Positions 15,506 to 21,713 of a stretch of 21,713 bases of DNA are shown piece by piece (within the stretch, counting starts at the first letter, position 1; every line of letters starts with the position of its first letter). The stretch covers positions 1 to 21,713 of the forward strand of contig DAOTKC010000025.1 of assembly GCA_035449045.1 (NCBI GenBank), read 5' to 3'. The notes beneath the pieces were generated by a model that worked only from the letters and a program-made list of their open reading frames with translations, had not been told where the DNA came from and ran no database searches. The DNA is from DAOTKC01 sp035449045 (GTDB lineage Bacteria > Bacillota > Clostridia > Christensenellales > CAG-917). The translations under genes and the position numbers were made by a program.

Positions 15506-15662
15506 ACAAATAATTGAAAAAAGTTTTTTTAATTTTAGAGCCGACTGACGGGAATAAAACGGGAAAAAGAATAGTAAAAAGAAAAGATAGAAAATCAAAA
15601 AAAATGTGAAAGATGCGGAAGTTAAGAGAAGACAAAGTGAGATAAGTAAATCCAAATAAAAA
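15506..15662. other. Gene-free purine/pyrimidine-asymmetric stretch
   Basis: No gene. From about 15540 the plus strand is strongly purine-rich (mostly A with G) for more than 100 bases, so the 3' tail of the nnrD transcript would be pyrimidine-rich. A reading frame in it on the minus strand is low-complexity (runs of L, F, S) and not credible. I see no clear hairpin terminator for nnrD here, though the T-rich tail may favour termination. Confidence 0.5.
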
Positions 15663-16682
15663 TTAAAAGAGAGATTGGATTGCAAGCGGAATGGCGGCCA
15701 CGGTGTCGAGCGGCATATGAGATATTTCGTTGGTGTCCGCAAGCTCCGCCGCCGTGCCGAGCAGCCAGGCGGAAAGGAGCGCGGCATTTAAAAGGTCGAA
15801 GCCGGATGCGGCTAGCCCGCCGATGATGCCCGAAAGAACGTCGCCGCTGCCGCCCTTGGCGAGCTTGGGAGTGCCCGCCGTCACCATGTAGACGTCGCAG
15901 CCGTCGGAAATAAGCGTCGGCGTGCCTTTGACTCTGTCGAAAAGCCCTTCTATCCTCTCCAACCCCTCGTCCTCGGATATGAGCGAAGATACCCCTTTTA
16001 ACAGCACGACGGAATTTGAATTTCCGGCTAGCTCGAAGATGCTTGTCACCGGATTTTCCATGATATCCAGCACAGATTTATTGATAAGCCGCGAAAACTC
16101 GGCGGGGTGGGGCGTCAGCACGGCGCGGCCAAGCAAATCGGCGTTAAGCGGAGCCAAATTGTTGAGCGCGTCGGCATCAATTACAAGATTTAAAAGGGTG
16201 TTTTCAAGGATATAGTCAATAATTTCGTTGGTTTCGCCCCCGCCCGCGCCCGGTCCGATGGCCGCGGCGTCGGCACCTTTAACAAGTTTTTCGATGTCGG
16301 CTTCATTGAAAGCGATATAGTCGTCATGCTGCGACAGCGGAAAGAGCGTGGAATAGGTGACGCGCGGATAAAGAGCGGGGAGCAGAAAATTGGGCACGGC
16401 AAGCACCGTGGTGCCCGCGCCCGCGCGCATCGCCGCCTCGCCCGCCGCGGCAAGCGTCAAAGCGTCCGACGCTTCCGATAAGGCGTCGGCGGCGCGAAGG
16501 GCAAGATAGGGCGCGCCCACCGAGTTTTTCCCGCCGCCGATGATAACCAGCCTTCCTCGCGAACCTTTGTGCGCCGATTTTGAAAGCGGTTTAAAAGCGC
16601 CCGCAAAATCGGACTTTTCAACCTCTTTTATTAAATTGCCTTTAGTGGTTTTTTGAAGGATCATCGCTATATCAAAGCGCAT
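15663..16682 (-). CDS. nnrD: ADP-dependent NAD(P)H-hydrate dehydratase
   Basis: Repairs hydrated NADH/NADPH by ADP-dependent dehydration. The 339-residue protein is a ribokinase-like YjeF C-terminal domain: KGSRGRLVIIGGGKNSVGAP (39-58), GPGAG (143-147), VIDADALN (167-174), LTPHPAEF (189-196) and the anion-hole/catalytic loop KGGSGDVL (276-283, probable base Asp281). It lacks the N-terminal epimerase (NnrE) domain often fused to it, so epimerisation must come from elsewhere. An alternative start lies at 16664; neither has a clear ribosome-binding site. It is 31 bp behind the peptidase gene and is the last gene of the housekeeping operon. Confidence 0.93.
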   Translation of the reverse strand: MRFDIAMILQKTTKGNLIKEVEKSDFAGAFKPLSKSAHKGSRGRLVIIGGGKNSVGAPYLALRAADALSEASDALTLAAAGEAAMRAGAGTTVLAVPNFLLPALYPRVTYSTLFPLSQHDDYIAFNEADIEKLVKGADAAAIGPGAGGGETNEIIDYILENTLLNLVIDADALNNLAPLNADLLGRAVLTPHPAEFSRLINKSVLDIMENPVTSIFELAGNSNSVVLLKGVSSLISEDEGLERIEGLFDRVKGTPTLISDGCDVYMVTAGTPKLAKGGSGDVLSGIIGGLAASGFDLLNAALLSAWLLGTAAELADTNEISHMPLDTVAAIPLAIQSLF

Positions 16683-16713
16683 TAAACAGCGTTTTTTAAC
16701 TGCTAATTATAAG

Positions 16714-17598
16714 TTACTGTTTTGGGATGGCGGCGAGCACGCCCTGCGCGACTATATCGGGCGCGAGCGCCTTTAAGGCATCAAAATCAGCTTTGAGTTC
16801 GCCCGAGGCCAGCGCGAAAATGGCATCACCGTCGAAGGCGGTGTTACAGGGGCTGATGACTTTTTTATAGCCTTGGTTGGCCGCTTCGGCAAGCTCGTTG
16901 CACTGCGCTTTGGTGAGCTTGGCGTTGGTTATAAGACAGCCTATCGTGGTGTTGGAATGTTTGTATTTCTTGGGAGCGAACTTATCAAAGAGGAATTTGC
17001 CCGAAAGCAGTTTCTTTCCGATGTGGACGCTCGCTATCCTCTCGCCGTTGTCGACGATGTCGCCCAGCGCGTTGACGGCTACGACGAAAGCGATTTCGAC
17101 GCCGTCCTCCGATATGAAGGCGCGCGAGCCCAGCCCGCCCTTCATAGAGTGCGCCATGCCGAGGGTTTTTCCCACGGTGGCGCCCGTGCCCGCGCCTATG
17201 TTGCCCGAAACGAAGTTGTCGGTTTTTGCGGCGGCGGCGGCGGCGTAGCCCGCTTTTTTGTCGGGGTAGCCGAATTTTTTATATTCGAGGTCGTAGAGGG
17301 ATGCCGCCACGACAATGGGCACGCGGTAGCCCCCCGCGTTGTAGCCGAAGCCGCGCTCGAAAAGGTATTCCATGACGCCGGAGGACGCTTCCAGCCCGAA
17401 TGCGCTGCCGCCCGAAAGCACGACGGCGTTGACGGTGTCCACCGTCTTGCCGTTTTTCAAAAGGTCTGTTTCGCGCGTAGCCGGCGCGCCGCCCATGACG
17501 CTGACGCCGCCCGTAGCTCCACGCTCGCAGATTATAGCGGTCACGCCCGTGCCGATTTCTTCGTCCGTCCAGTGCCCGATTTTAAACGCTTCCAGCAT
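16714..17598 (-). CDS. P1 family peptidase (DmpA/BapA-like aminopeptidase)
   Basis: An Ntn-hydrolase-type enzyme that cleaves itself to expose a nucleophile and then acts as an aminopeptidase on small or beta-amino peptides; the true substrate is unknown. Family signatures in the 294-residue protein are GTGVTAIICERGATGGVSVMGGAPATRETDLL near the N-terminus, VVLSGGSAFGLEASSGVMEYL (59-79), and GAGTGATVGK (135-144). SNTTIGCLITNA at 215-226 contains the autocleavage site; by alignment with DmpA (Gly249-Ser250) cleavage would fall between Asn216 and Thr217. A short AAAGG precedes the ATG. It lies 85 bp behind recX and 31 bp before nnrD. Confidence 0.9.
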   Translation of the reverse strand: MLEAFKIGHWTDEEIGTGVTAIICERGATGGVSVMGGAPATRETDLLKNGKTVDTVNAVVLSGGSAFGLEASSGVMEYLFERGFGYNAGGYRVPIVVAASLYDLEYKKFGYPDKKAGYAAAAAAKTDNFVSGNIGAGTGATVGKTLGMAHSMKGGLGSRAFISEDGVEIAFVVAVNALGDIVDNGERIASVHIGKKLLSGKFLFDKFAPKKYKHSNTTIGCLITNAKLTKAQCNELAEAANQGYKKVISPCNTAFDGDAIFALASGELKADFDALKALAPDIVAQGVLAAIPKQ

Positions 17599-17683
17599 TT
17601 TTATACCTTTTTGTTATCTTAGTAAAGCGATAATAATATTCCCAAAACAGGGAGTTCTAAATCAAACTCAAATCCAAACGGGT

Positions 17684-18322
17684 TTATTCATCGACCGTCG
17701 CGCCCAAAATCTTTTTGACGGCTCGGGCGGCTACGCGGTTCTCGAAGCCTTTGGAAAGAAGATGCATAAAGAGCCTTCTTTCGGGGTCCTTTTTGGACTT
17801 AAAGGCCGCGGTCGCGCACTTCTCGGCGGCCTTTAAGGCTTTCTCTTCCTCGGCTTCGTCGTCCAAAAGCTCGTCAACCAATTCGGATACAAGCTTGGCG
17901 TCAATTCCTTTTTCGGCGGTCAGGATATAAACTATTTTAAGCTTACCGTATTTACTGAAGCGGATAAATTCGGCGGCGAATTTTTTATCGTCTACCAAGC
18001 TGTATCGCTTGAGCTTTTCCATCGTCGCCGTTGCCGCTTCTTTGGTGACGTTCTTACTCTTTAGCGCGTTCTTTATCTCTTTTTCGCTTCGCGAGGCATA
18101 GGAAAGCTTTCTTAAGGCTATTTCGTCGGCAAGGTGCCCTTCGGCCTCGCTCGCCGCCGCTTGCACTTTTTCGAAATGGACCTCCGAGCCCTCGGCAAGG
18201 CCTTGACTTTCCAAGACAATGGCGGGGCAAACGAGATATTTCGGGCTTTCGCCCTCCTCGCCGAGAGTCAGCTTAACGTGCTTTTTATCGTATTTGATTT
18301 TTTCGACCTTAAGTATCCGCAC
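17684..18322 (-). CDS. recX: Regulatory protein RecX
   Basis: Modulates RecA filaments. The 212-residue protein has the three-helix repeats of the family: ADEIALRKLSYASRSEKEIKNALKSK followed by MEKLKRYSLVDDKKFAAEFIRF (the conserved LVDD...FA..F.R pattern), then a more divergent third repeat with LFMHLLSKGFENRVAARAV. The extended N-terminal domain (about 60 residues) is common in Bacillota RecX. It starts with GTG two bases after the aminotransferase stop, without a clear ribosome-binding site, so translation is probably coupled. No recA is in the window. Confidence 0.88.
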   Translation of the reverse strand: MRILKVEKIKYDKKHVKLTLGEEGESPKYLVCPAIVLESQGLAEGSEVHFEKVQAAASEAEGHLADEIALRKLSYASRSEKEIKNALKSKNVTKEAATATMEKLKRYSLVDDKKFAAEFIRFSKYGKLKIVYILTAEKGIDAKLVSELVDELLDDEAEEEKALKAAEKCATAAFKSKKDPERRLFMHLLSKGFENRVAARAVKKILGATVDE

Positions 18323-18324
18323 CG

Positions 18325-19377
18325 TTACAGCTTGATGACCCAGCCGAATGGGTCGGGATAGCGGCCGGTCTGAAGTCCGGTCAGCCTGTCGTAAATAAAG
18401 CCGGAAATTTCGCCGATTTCGCCGCCGTTTATCTTCATTTCGACGTCCTTATACTTAATAAAGCCGACGGGGGATATGACCGCCGCCGTGCCGGTGCCGA
18501 ACGCCTCTTTGAGTTCGCTTGCCTTGTAGGCTCTTACTATTTCGTCAATCGTCACCGCGCATTCTTCGACGGCGTAGCCCGAAGCCCTGAGCAGTTTAAT
18601 GACGCTGTCGCGCGTGATGCCCCTAAGTATCGACCCCGAGAGCGCGGGCGTCACCACCGTCTTTCCGATGACGAAGAACATATTCATGGCGCCGACTTCC
18701 TCGACGTATTTTTTTTCGGCGGAATCCAGCCAGAGCACCTGCTCGAAGCCCGATTCGTGCGCCGCTTCGGCCGCAATCAGGCTGGCGGCGTAGTTGCCGC
18801 CGCATTTGGATTCGCCCGTGCCGCCTTTGGCGGCGCGCGCGTAATTATCTTCGACGTAAATTTTAGTAGGCGCGAGCCCGCCCGCGTAATAGCTGCCTAC
18901 CGGCGACAAAATGACGAAAAAGCGGTAGCTGCGGCTGGCGTGGACGCCCAAAAACGGCTCCGTCGCAATCATGGTGGGGCGAATATAGAGCGAAGTGCCG
19001 GCAAGGCGGGGAATCCAATCCTTTTCCAGCCGAACGAGCTCGGCTATCGCGTCGAAAGTGATATCAATGGGAAGCTCGGCCATACAAAGCCGGCGGGCAC
19101 TGGCGTTAATACGCGCTATATTATCCTTGGCGCGGAAGAGCACGACATCGCCGTTAACGTCACAATAAGCCTTAAAGCCGTCGAAAATCGTCTGGCCGTA
19201 ATGCAAACAGGACGCGGCGGGCGAAATCGCCATATCGCCGTAGGGCACTATTTCGGGCTCGCCCCAACCGTTTTCGTCGTAGTCCATAATCAACATATGG
19301 TCGGTGAACTTTCTGCCGAAGCCGAGCGTGGCGGCATCGGGCTTTTCTTTTAAAACGCTTGCAAGACGGATTTTCAT
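18325..19377 (-). CDS. ilvE: Branched-chain amino acid aminotransferase
   Basis: PLP-dependent fold class IV transaminase for the last step of valine, leucine and isoleucine synthesis and the first of their breakdown. The 350-residue length and the N-terminal part (FGRKFTDHMLIMDYDENGWGEPEIVPY, then PAASCLHYGQTIFDGFKAY) are those of the longer BCAT group. The PLP lysine is probably Lys191 in GGTGESKCGGNYAASL; EVGAMNMFFV and ILRGITRDSVIKLLR follow as in known enzymes. An AGGAGG site lies upstream of the ATG, with a second GAGGA nearer. It is 19 bp behind yigZ and 2 bp before recX. Confidence 0.94.
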   Translation of the reverse strand: MKIRLASVLKEKPDAATLGFGRKFTDHMLIMDYDENGWGEPEIVPYGDMAISPAASCLHYGQTIFDGFKAYCDVNGDVVLFRAKDNIARINASARRLCMAELPIDITFDAIAELVRLEKDWIPRLAGTSLYIRPTMIATEPFLGVHASRSYRFFVILSPVGSYYAGGLAPTKIYVEDNYARAAKGGTGESKCGGNYAASLIAAEAAHESGFEQVLWLDSAEKKYVEEVGAMNMFFVIGKTVVTPALSGSILRGITRDSVIKLLRASGYAVEECAVTIDEIVRAYKASELKEAFGTGTAAVISPVGFIKYKDVEMKINGGEIGEISGFIYDRLTGLQTGRYPDPFGWVIKL

Positions 19378-19396
19378 ATATCCTCTATCCTCCTAA

Positions 19397-20023
19397 TTAG
19401 TCGGTGTAGTCGACGAATTTTTCTTCAATCATTATAGCGGTCAATCTGCCGCCGACGGCGTCCTGCATCATGGCCAGAATTGAGTCGGTCTTATCCTCGG
19501 GCAGCGCGGCGTCGAGCTTGACGTCCTCGCCGTATTCGGCGTTTAATATTTTGGCGTGTTTACCTAAAACGGTGTTTATCGGTTGAAAATCGCCGTATAA
19601 ACACTTGATTCGGTAAATTCTCGAATATATCATCTCGTCGATTTCGGCGGAATCCAGCGCGGCCAGAAGGCTTTTGGAGTAGGCGGCGTTGAGACCGCCC
19701 GTTCCCAGCTTGATGCCGCCGAAATAACGGGTGACTACGGCGGCGGTGTCGGTTAGCGCGCGCTTTTTCAAGATTTCCAGCATCGGCAGCCCTGCCGTTC
19801 CCTGCGGCTCGCCGTCATCGGAAAAACGCGCTTCGGCGGCTATACCGCCGACGACGTAGGCGTAACAGTAGTGCGTCGCCATGGGGTAGCGGTGCTTTTG
19901 AGCCTTTAAAAACTCGGCCGCGGCCGCGGCGTCCTCCGCCTTCGTTACCGCCGCTATGAAGCGGGAGCGGTTTATAACGGTTTCGGCAGACGCCTCCCGC
20001 TTGACGTAAAAGTATTTTCTCAC
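19397..20023 (-). CDS. yigZ: YigZ/IMPACT family protein (UPF0029)
   Basis: A conserved two-domain protein of unclear biochemical role, related to eukaryotic IMPACT and Bacillus YvyE. The 208-residue product has the family signatures ARFSDDGEPQGTAGLPML (65-82) and VVTRYFGGIKLGTGGL (96-111) in the N-terminal UPF0029 domain, then a C-terminal domain of about 70 residues. The start overlaps the tyrS stop by four bases (ATGA type), so the two are co-translated. Confidence 0.92.
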   Translation of the reverse strand: MRKYFYVKREASAETVINRSRFIAAVTKAEDAAAAAEFLKAQKHRYPMATHYCYAYVVGGIAAEARFSDDGEPQGTAGLPMLEILKKRALTDTAAVVTRYFGGIKLGTGGLNAAYSKSLLAALDSAEIDEMIYSRIYRIKCLYGDFQPINTVLGKHAKILNAEYGEDVKLDAALPEDKTDSILAMMQDAVGGRLTAIMIEEKFVDYTD

Positions 20024-21228
20024 TTTTTGACGGTGACCATGATGTGCTGCTTTTTGCCCTTGTGGAGCACAAAGCCGCTTTCAATCATCTCGCCGCTAAT
20101 TTCGGCGTCGAAAGCATCGACTTTTTCCTCGTTGATTTTAATGCCGCCGCCCGCGATGAGGCGCTTGGCCTCGCCCTTGCTGGGCGCCAGTCCCAGTGCG
20201 ACCAAAATATCGGCAACCTTTAAAACGCCCGGCTCGATTTCGGCGCTCGGCATCTCTTCGGCTATTCCCGAAAACGCCGCTTCGGCTTCGCGCGCCGCCT
20301 TTTCGGCCTCGGTCGCGCCGTGAACCGTGGCGGTCAGCTCAAATGCCAGCCGCGCTTTGGCGGCGTTCATCCGCTCGTCGCGATATTTCGTCAGCTCGGC
20401 AATTTCGGAAAGCTCCAAAAATGTTAAGAGCCTCAGGCATTTTTCGACGTCTTCGTCCTGAACGTTGCGCCAGTATTGATAGAACTCATAGGGTGAAGTC
20501 TTAGCGGCGTCGAGCCACACAGCGCCCTTTTGGGTTTTGCCCATCTTGGTGCCCTGCGCCGTCGTCAAAAGCTCGAAGGTCATGGCGTAGGCCTCGCGTC
20601 CTTCCTTTCTTCTGATTAAATCGGCGCCCGCCAGAATGTTCGACCACTGGTCGTCGCCGCCGCATTGGAGCTTGCAACCGAAATTTCGGTTGAGCACCAA
20701 AAAGTCGTAGGCCTGCATCAGCATATAGTTGAACTCCAAAAACGACAGTCCGCGTTCCAGCCGCGATTTAAAGCATTCGGCGGTCAGCATGCGGTTGACG
20801 GAAAAATTGACGCCGATATCCCGAAGGAAAGAAACGTAGTTGAGGTTTAAGAGCCAGTCGGCGTTATCTACCATTACGGCGGCGTTTTCGCCCTCGAAAG
20901 AGAGGAACTTCGACATTTGCTCTTTAAATCTCGCGACGTTGCTCCTTATCGTTTCCACCGTCATCATCGAGCGCATATCGGAGCGCCCCGAGGGGTCGCC
21001 CACCATGGCGGTGCCGCCGCCGATTAAAATAATCGGGCGATGTCCGGCGCGCTGAAGATGGCTCATCGCGATGAGCTGCAGAAAATGCCCGACGTGAAGG
21101 CTGTCGGCGGTGGGATCAAAGCCGATATAAAAAGTGACGGATTCGCTGCCCATCAGCTTGTAAAGCTCCTCTTCGTAGACAACCTGTTTTATAAATCCGC
21201 GCGCTTTCAGTGTATCGATTACGTTCAT
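20020..21228 (-). CDS. tyrS: Tyrosyl-tRNA synthetase
   Basis: Class I synthetase that charges tRNA-Tyr. The 402-residue protein has the nucleotide-binding HVGH (45-48, HIGH class) after YIGFDPTADSL, the QCGGDDQWSNI segment (188-198) typical of bacterial TyrRS, the KMGKT loop (228-232, KMSKS class) and a C-terminal S4-like RNA-binding domain from about residue 335 (ILVALGLAPSKGEAKRLIAGGGIKIN). The KMSKS variant with Gly fits the TyrZ-like lineage. An AAGGAAC site precedes the ATG. Only 46 bp separate it from the upstream aminotransferase gene, too little for a T-box leader, so it is probably co-transcribed with it. Confidence 0.97.
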   Translation of the reverse strand: MNVIDTLKARGFIKQVVYEEELYKLMGSESVTFYIGFDPTADSLHVGHFLQLIAMSHLQRAGHRPIILIGGGTAMVGDPSGRSDMRSMMTVETIRSNVARFKEQMSKFLSFEGENAAVMVDNADWLLNLNYVSFLRDIGVNFSVNRMLTAECFKSRLERGLSFLEFNYMLMQAYDFLVLNRNFGCKLQCGGDDQWSNILAGADLIRRKEGREAYAMTFELLTTAQGTKMGKTQKGAVWLDAAKTSPYEFYQYWRNVQDEDVEKCLRLLTFLELSEIAELTKYRDERMNAAKARLAFELTATVHGATEAEKAAREAEAAFSGIAEEMPSAEIEPGVLKVADILVALGLAPSKGEAKRLIAGGGIKINEEKVDAFDAEISGEMIESGFVLHKGKKQHIMVTVKK

Positions 21229-21274
21229 ATCTGTTCCTTATTTATTATGGTTATATGTTTTAACGCAAAAAAAC

Positions 21275-21713
21275 TTAATATTTCTTTGCAAGTTTGGATT
21301 TGAAAAAGTCGGCGAGCCGCTTGACGCCTTCCTCAATTTGGGCAAGCGTCGAGTTGGAGAAGTTGAAGCGGAGGGCATCCGACCTAAGCCCGTCGGCGAA
21401 GAAGGGCTTGCCCGGCACATAGGCCGCCCTGGTCGTTTCGGCAGCCTCCTTGAACGCCGCGCCGGTGTCGAAGGGCACTGAGAACTCGCCCCAGATAAAC
21501 AGCCCGCCGTCGGGGTTGGTGAACTTGATTTCCTCGGGCATACAGCGCGCGATTGCCGCCGTCATCGCCTCTTTTTTGGTGCGGTAAAGCGGGATAATCT
21601 CGTCGAGATGGGGCTGGAGCAGGCCTTTTCTTAAATATCTGTCGACGATGGCCTGCGACAGCGTAGGCGTGTGAACGTCCACCGCCTGCTTGCAGATGGT
21701 CAGCTTTTTAATG
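21275..21713 (-). CDS. PLP-dependent class I/II aminotransferase, C-terminal part (cut by window edge)
   Basis: Only the last 146 codons lie in the window; the frame stays open to 21713, reading IKKLTICKQAVDVHTPTLSQ at the edge. A GTG at 21682 could be taken as a start but is internal, because homology continues upstream. The sequence matches the C-terminal half of MocR-like/2-aminoadipate-type aminotransferases: KQA..VHTP.LSQ, then MPEEIKFTNPDGGLFIWGEF, YVPGKPFF and the arginine in LRFNFSNSTLAQIEEGVKRLA that would bind the substrate carboxylate. The PLP lysine lies outside the window. The exact substrate is unknown; it appears to be upstream of tyrS in the same operon. Confidence 0.88.
   Translation of the reverse strand, partial: IKKLTICKQAVDVHTPTLSQAIVDRYLRKGLLQPHLDEIIPLYRTKKEAMTAAIARCMPEEIKFTNPDGGLFIWGEFSVPFDTGAAFKEAAETTRAAYVPGKPFFADGLRSDALRFNFSNSTLAQIEEGVKRLADFFKSKLAKKY

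Noticed and set aside
15461..15787. A 108-codon minus-strand frame overlapping the end of nnrD and the T-rich tail.
   Set aside because: Low-complexity L/F/S-rich translation of a pyrimidine tract; not protein-like.
16873..17622. A 249-codon open frame antisense to the P1 peptidase gene.
   Set aside because: GC-rich genes with this codon use often leave the opposite strand open; the protein is rich in R, G, H and A without recognisable motifs.
18757..19353. A 198-codon open frame antisense to ilvE.
   Set aside because: Shadow of a clear aminotransferase gene; no motif or ribosome-binding site.
21229..21274. Possible T-box leader before tyrS.
   Set aside because: Only 46 bp between the aminotransferase stop and the tyrS start, without a T-box sequence or specifier stem.

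Overview
The window looks like a chromosomal segment of an anaerobic Bacillota (clostridial-type) bacterium. The evidence is purine-rich Shine-Dalgarno sites before many genes, sigma70-like promoters, a lipobox substrate-binding protein, and a TM1266-type regulator, a family tied to iron-only hydrogenases. No marker fixes the genus. A run of exactly 100 N inside the CRISPR array shows this is a scaffolded assembly, possibly a metagenome bin.

Plus strand, 153-11062: a complete type I-C CRISPR-Cas locus in the canonical order cas3-cas5-cas8c-cas7-cas4-cas1-cas2, followed by its array. Except for gaps after cas3 and cas1, the genes overlap or abut, so they probably form one operon. Cas5 (catalytic, replacing Cas6) should process crRNA; Cas5, Cas7 and Cas8c plus a small subunit form Cascade; Cas3 (HD nuclease-helicase) degrades targets; Cas4, Cas1 and Cas2 acquire spacers. 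A textbook ribosome-binding site and in-frame ATG inside cas8c mark the internally translated Cas11 subunit. The array has 39 visible repeats of 33 bp and spacers of 33-35 bp. It contains one exact spacer duplication, a second near-duplication split by the N gap, and a degenerate terminal repeat. An AT-rich leader lies between cas2 and the first repeat.

Plus strand, 10987-12386: about 365 bp without a gene (terminal repeat remnant, a perfect A/T inverted repeat, then a strong promoter overlapped by a palindrome), an EamA-family transporter, and an intrinsic terminator that probably also serves the convergent operon.

Minus strand, 15505 down to 12444: a sigma70-like promoter, a structured leader with mutually exclusive terminator and antiterminator pairings (possible riboswitch or attenuator), a TM1266-family regulator-like protein, and a NitT/TauT-type ABC importer (lipoprotein, permease, ATPase).

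Minus strand, 21713 down to 15663: a compact housekeeping operon made of a PLP aminotransferase (cut by the window edge), tyrS, a YigZ/IMPACT protein, a branched-chain aminotransferase, recX, a P1 (DmpA-like) peptidase and NAD(P)H-hydrate dehydratase. By eye these genes are more GC-rich than cas3-cas5-cas8c.

The CRISPR system is a known subtype. The least explained element is the structured leader at 15346-15469.
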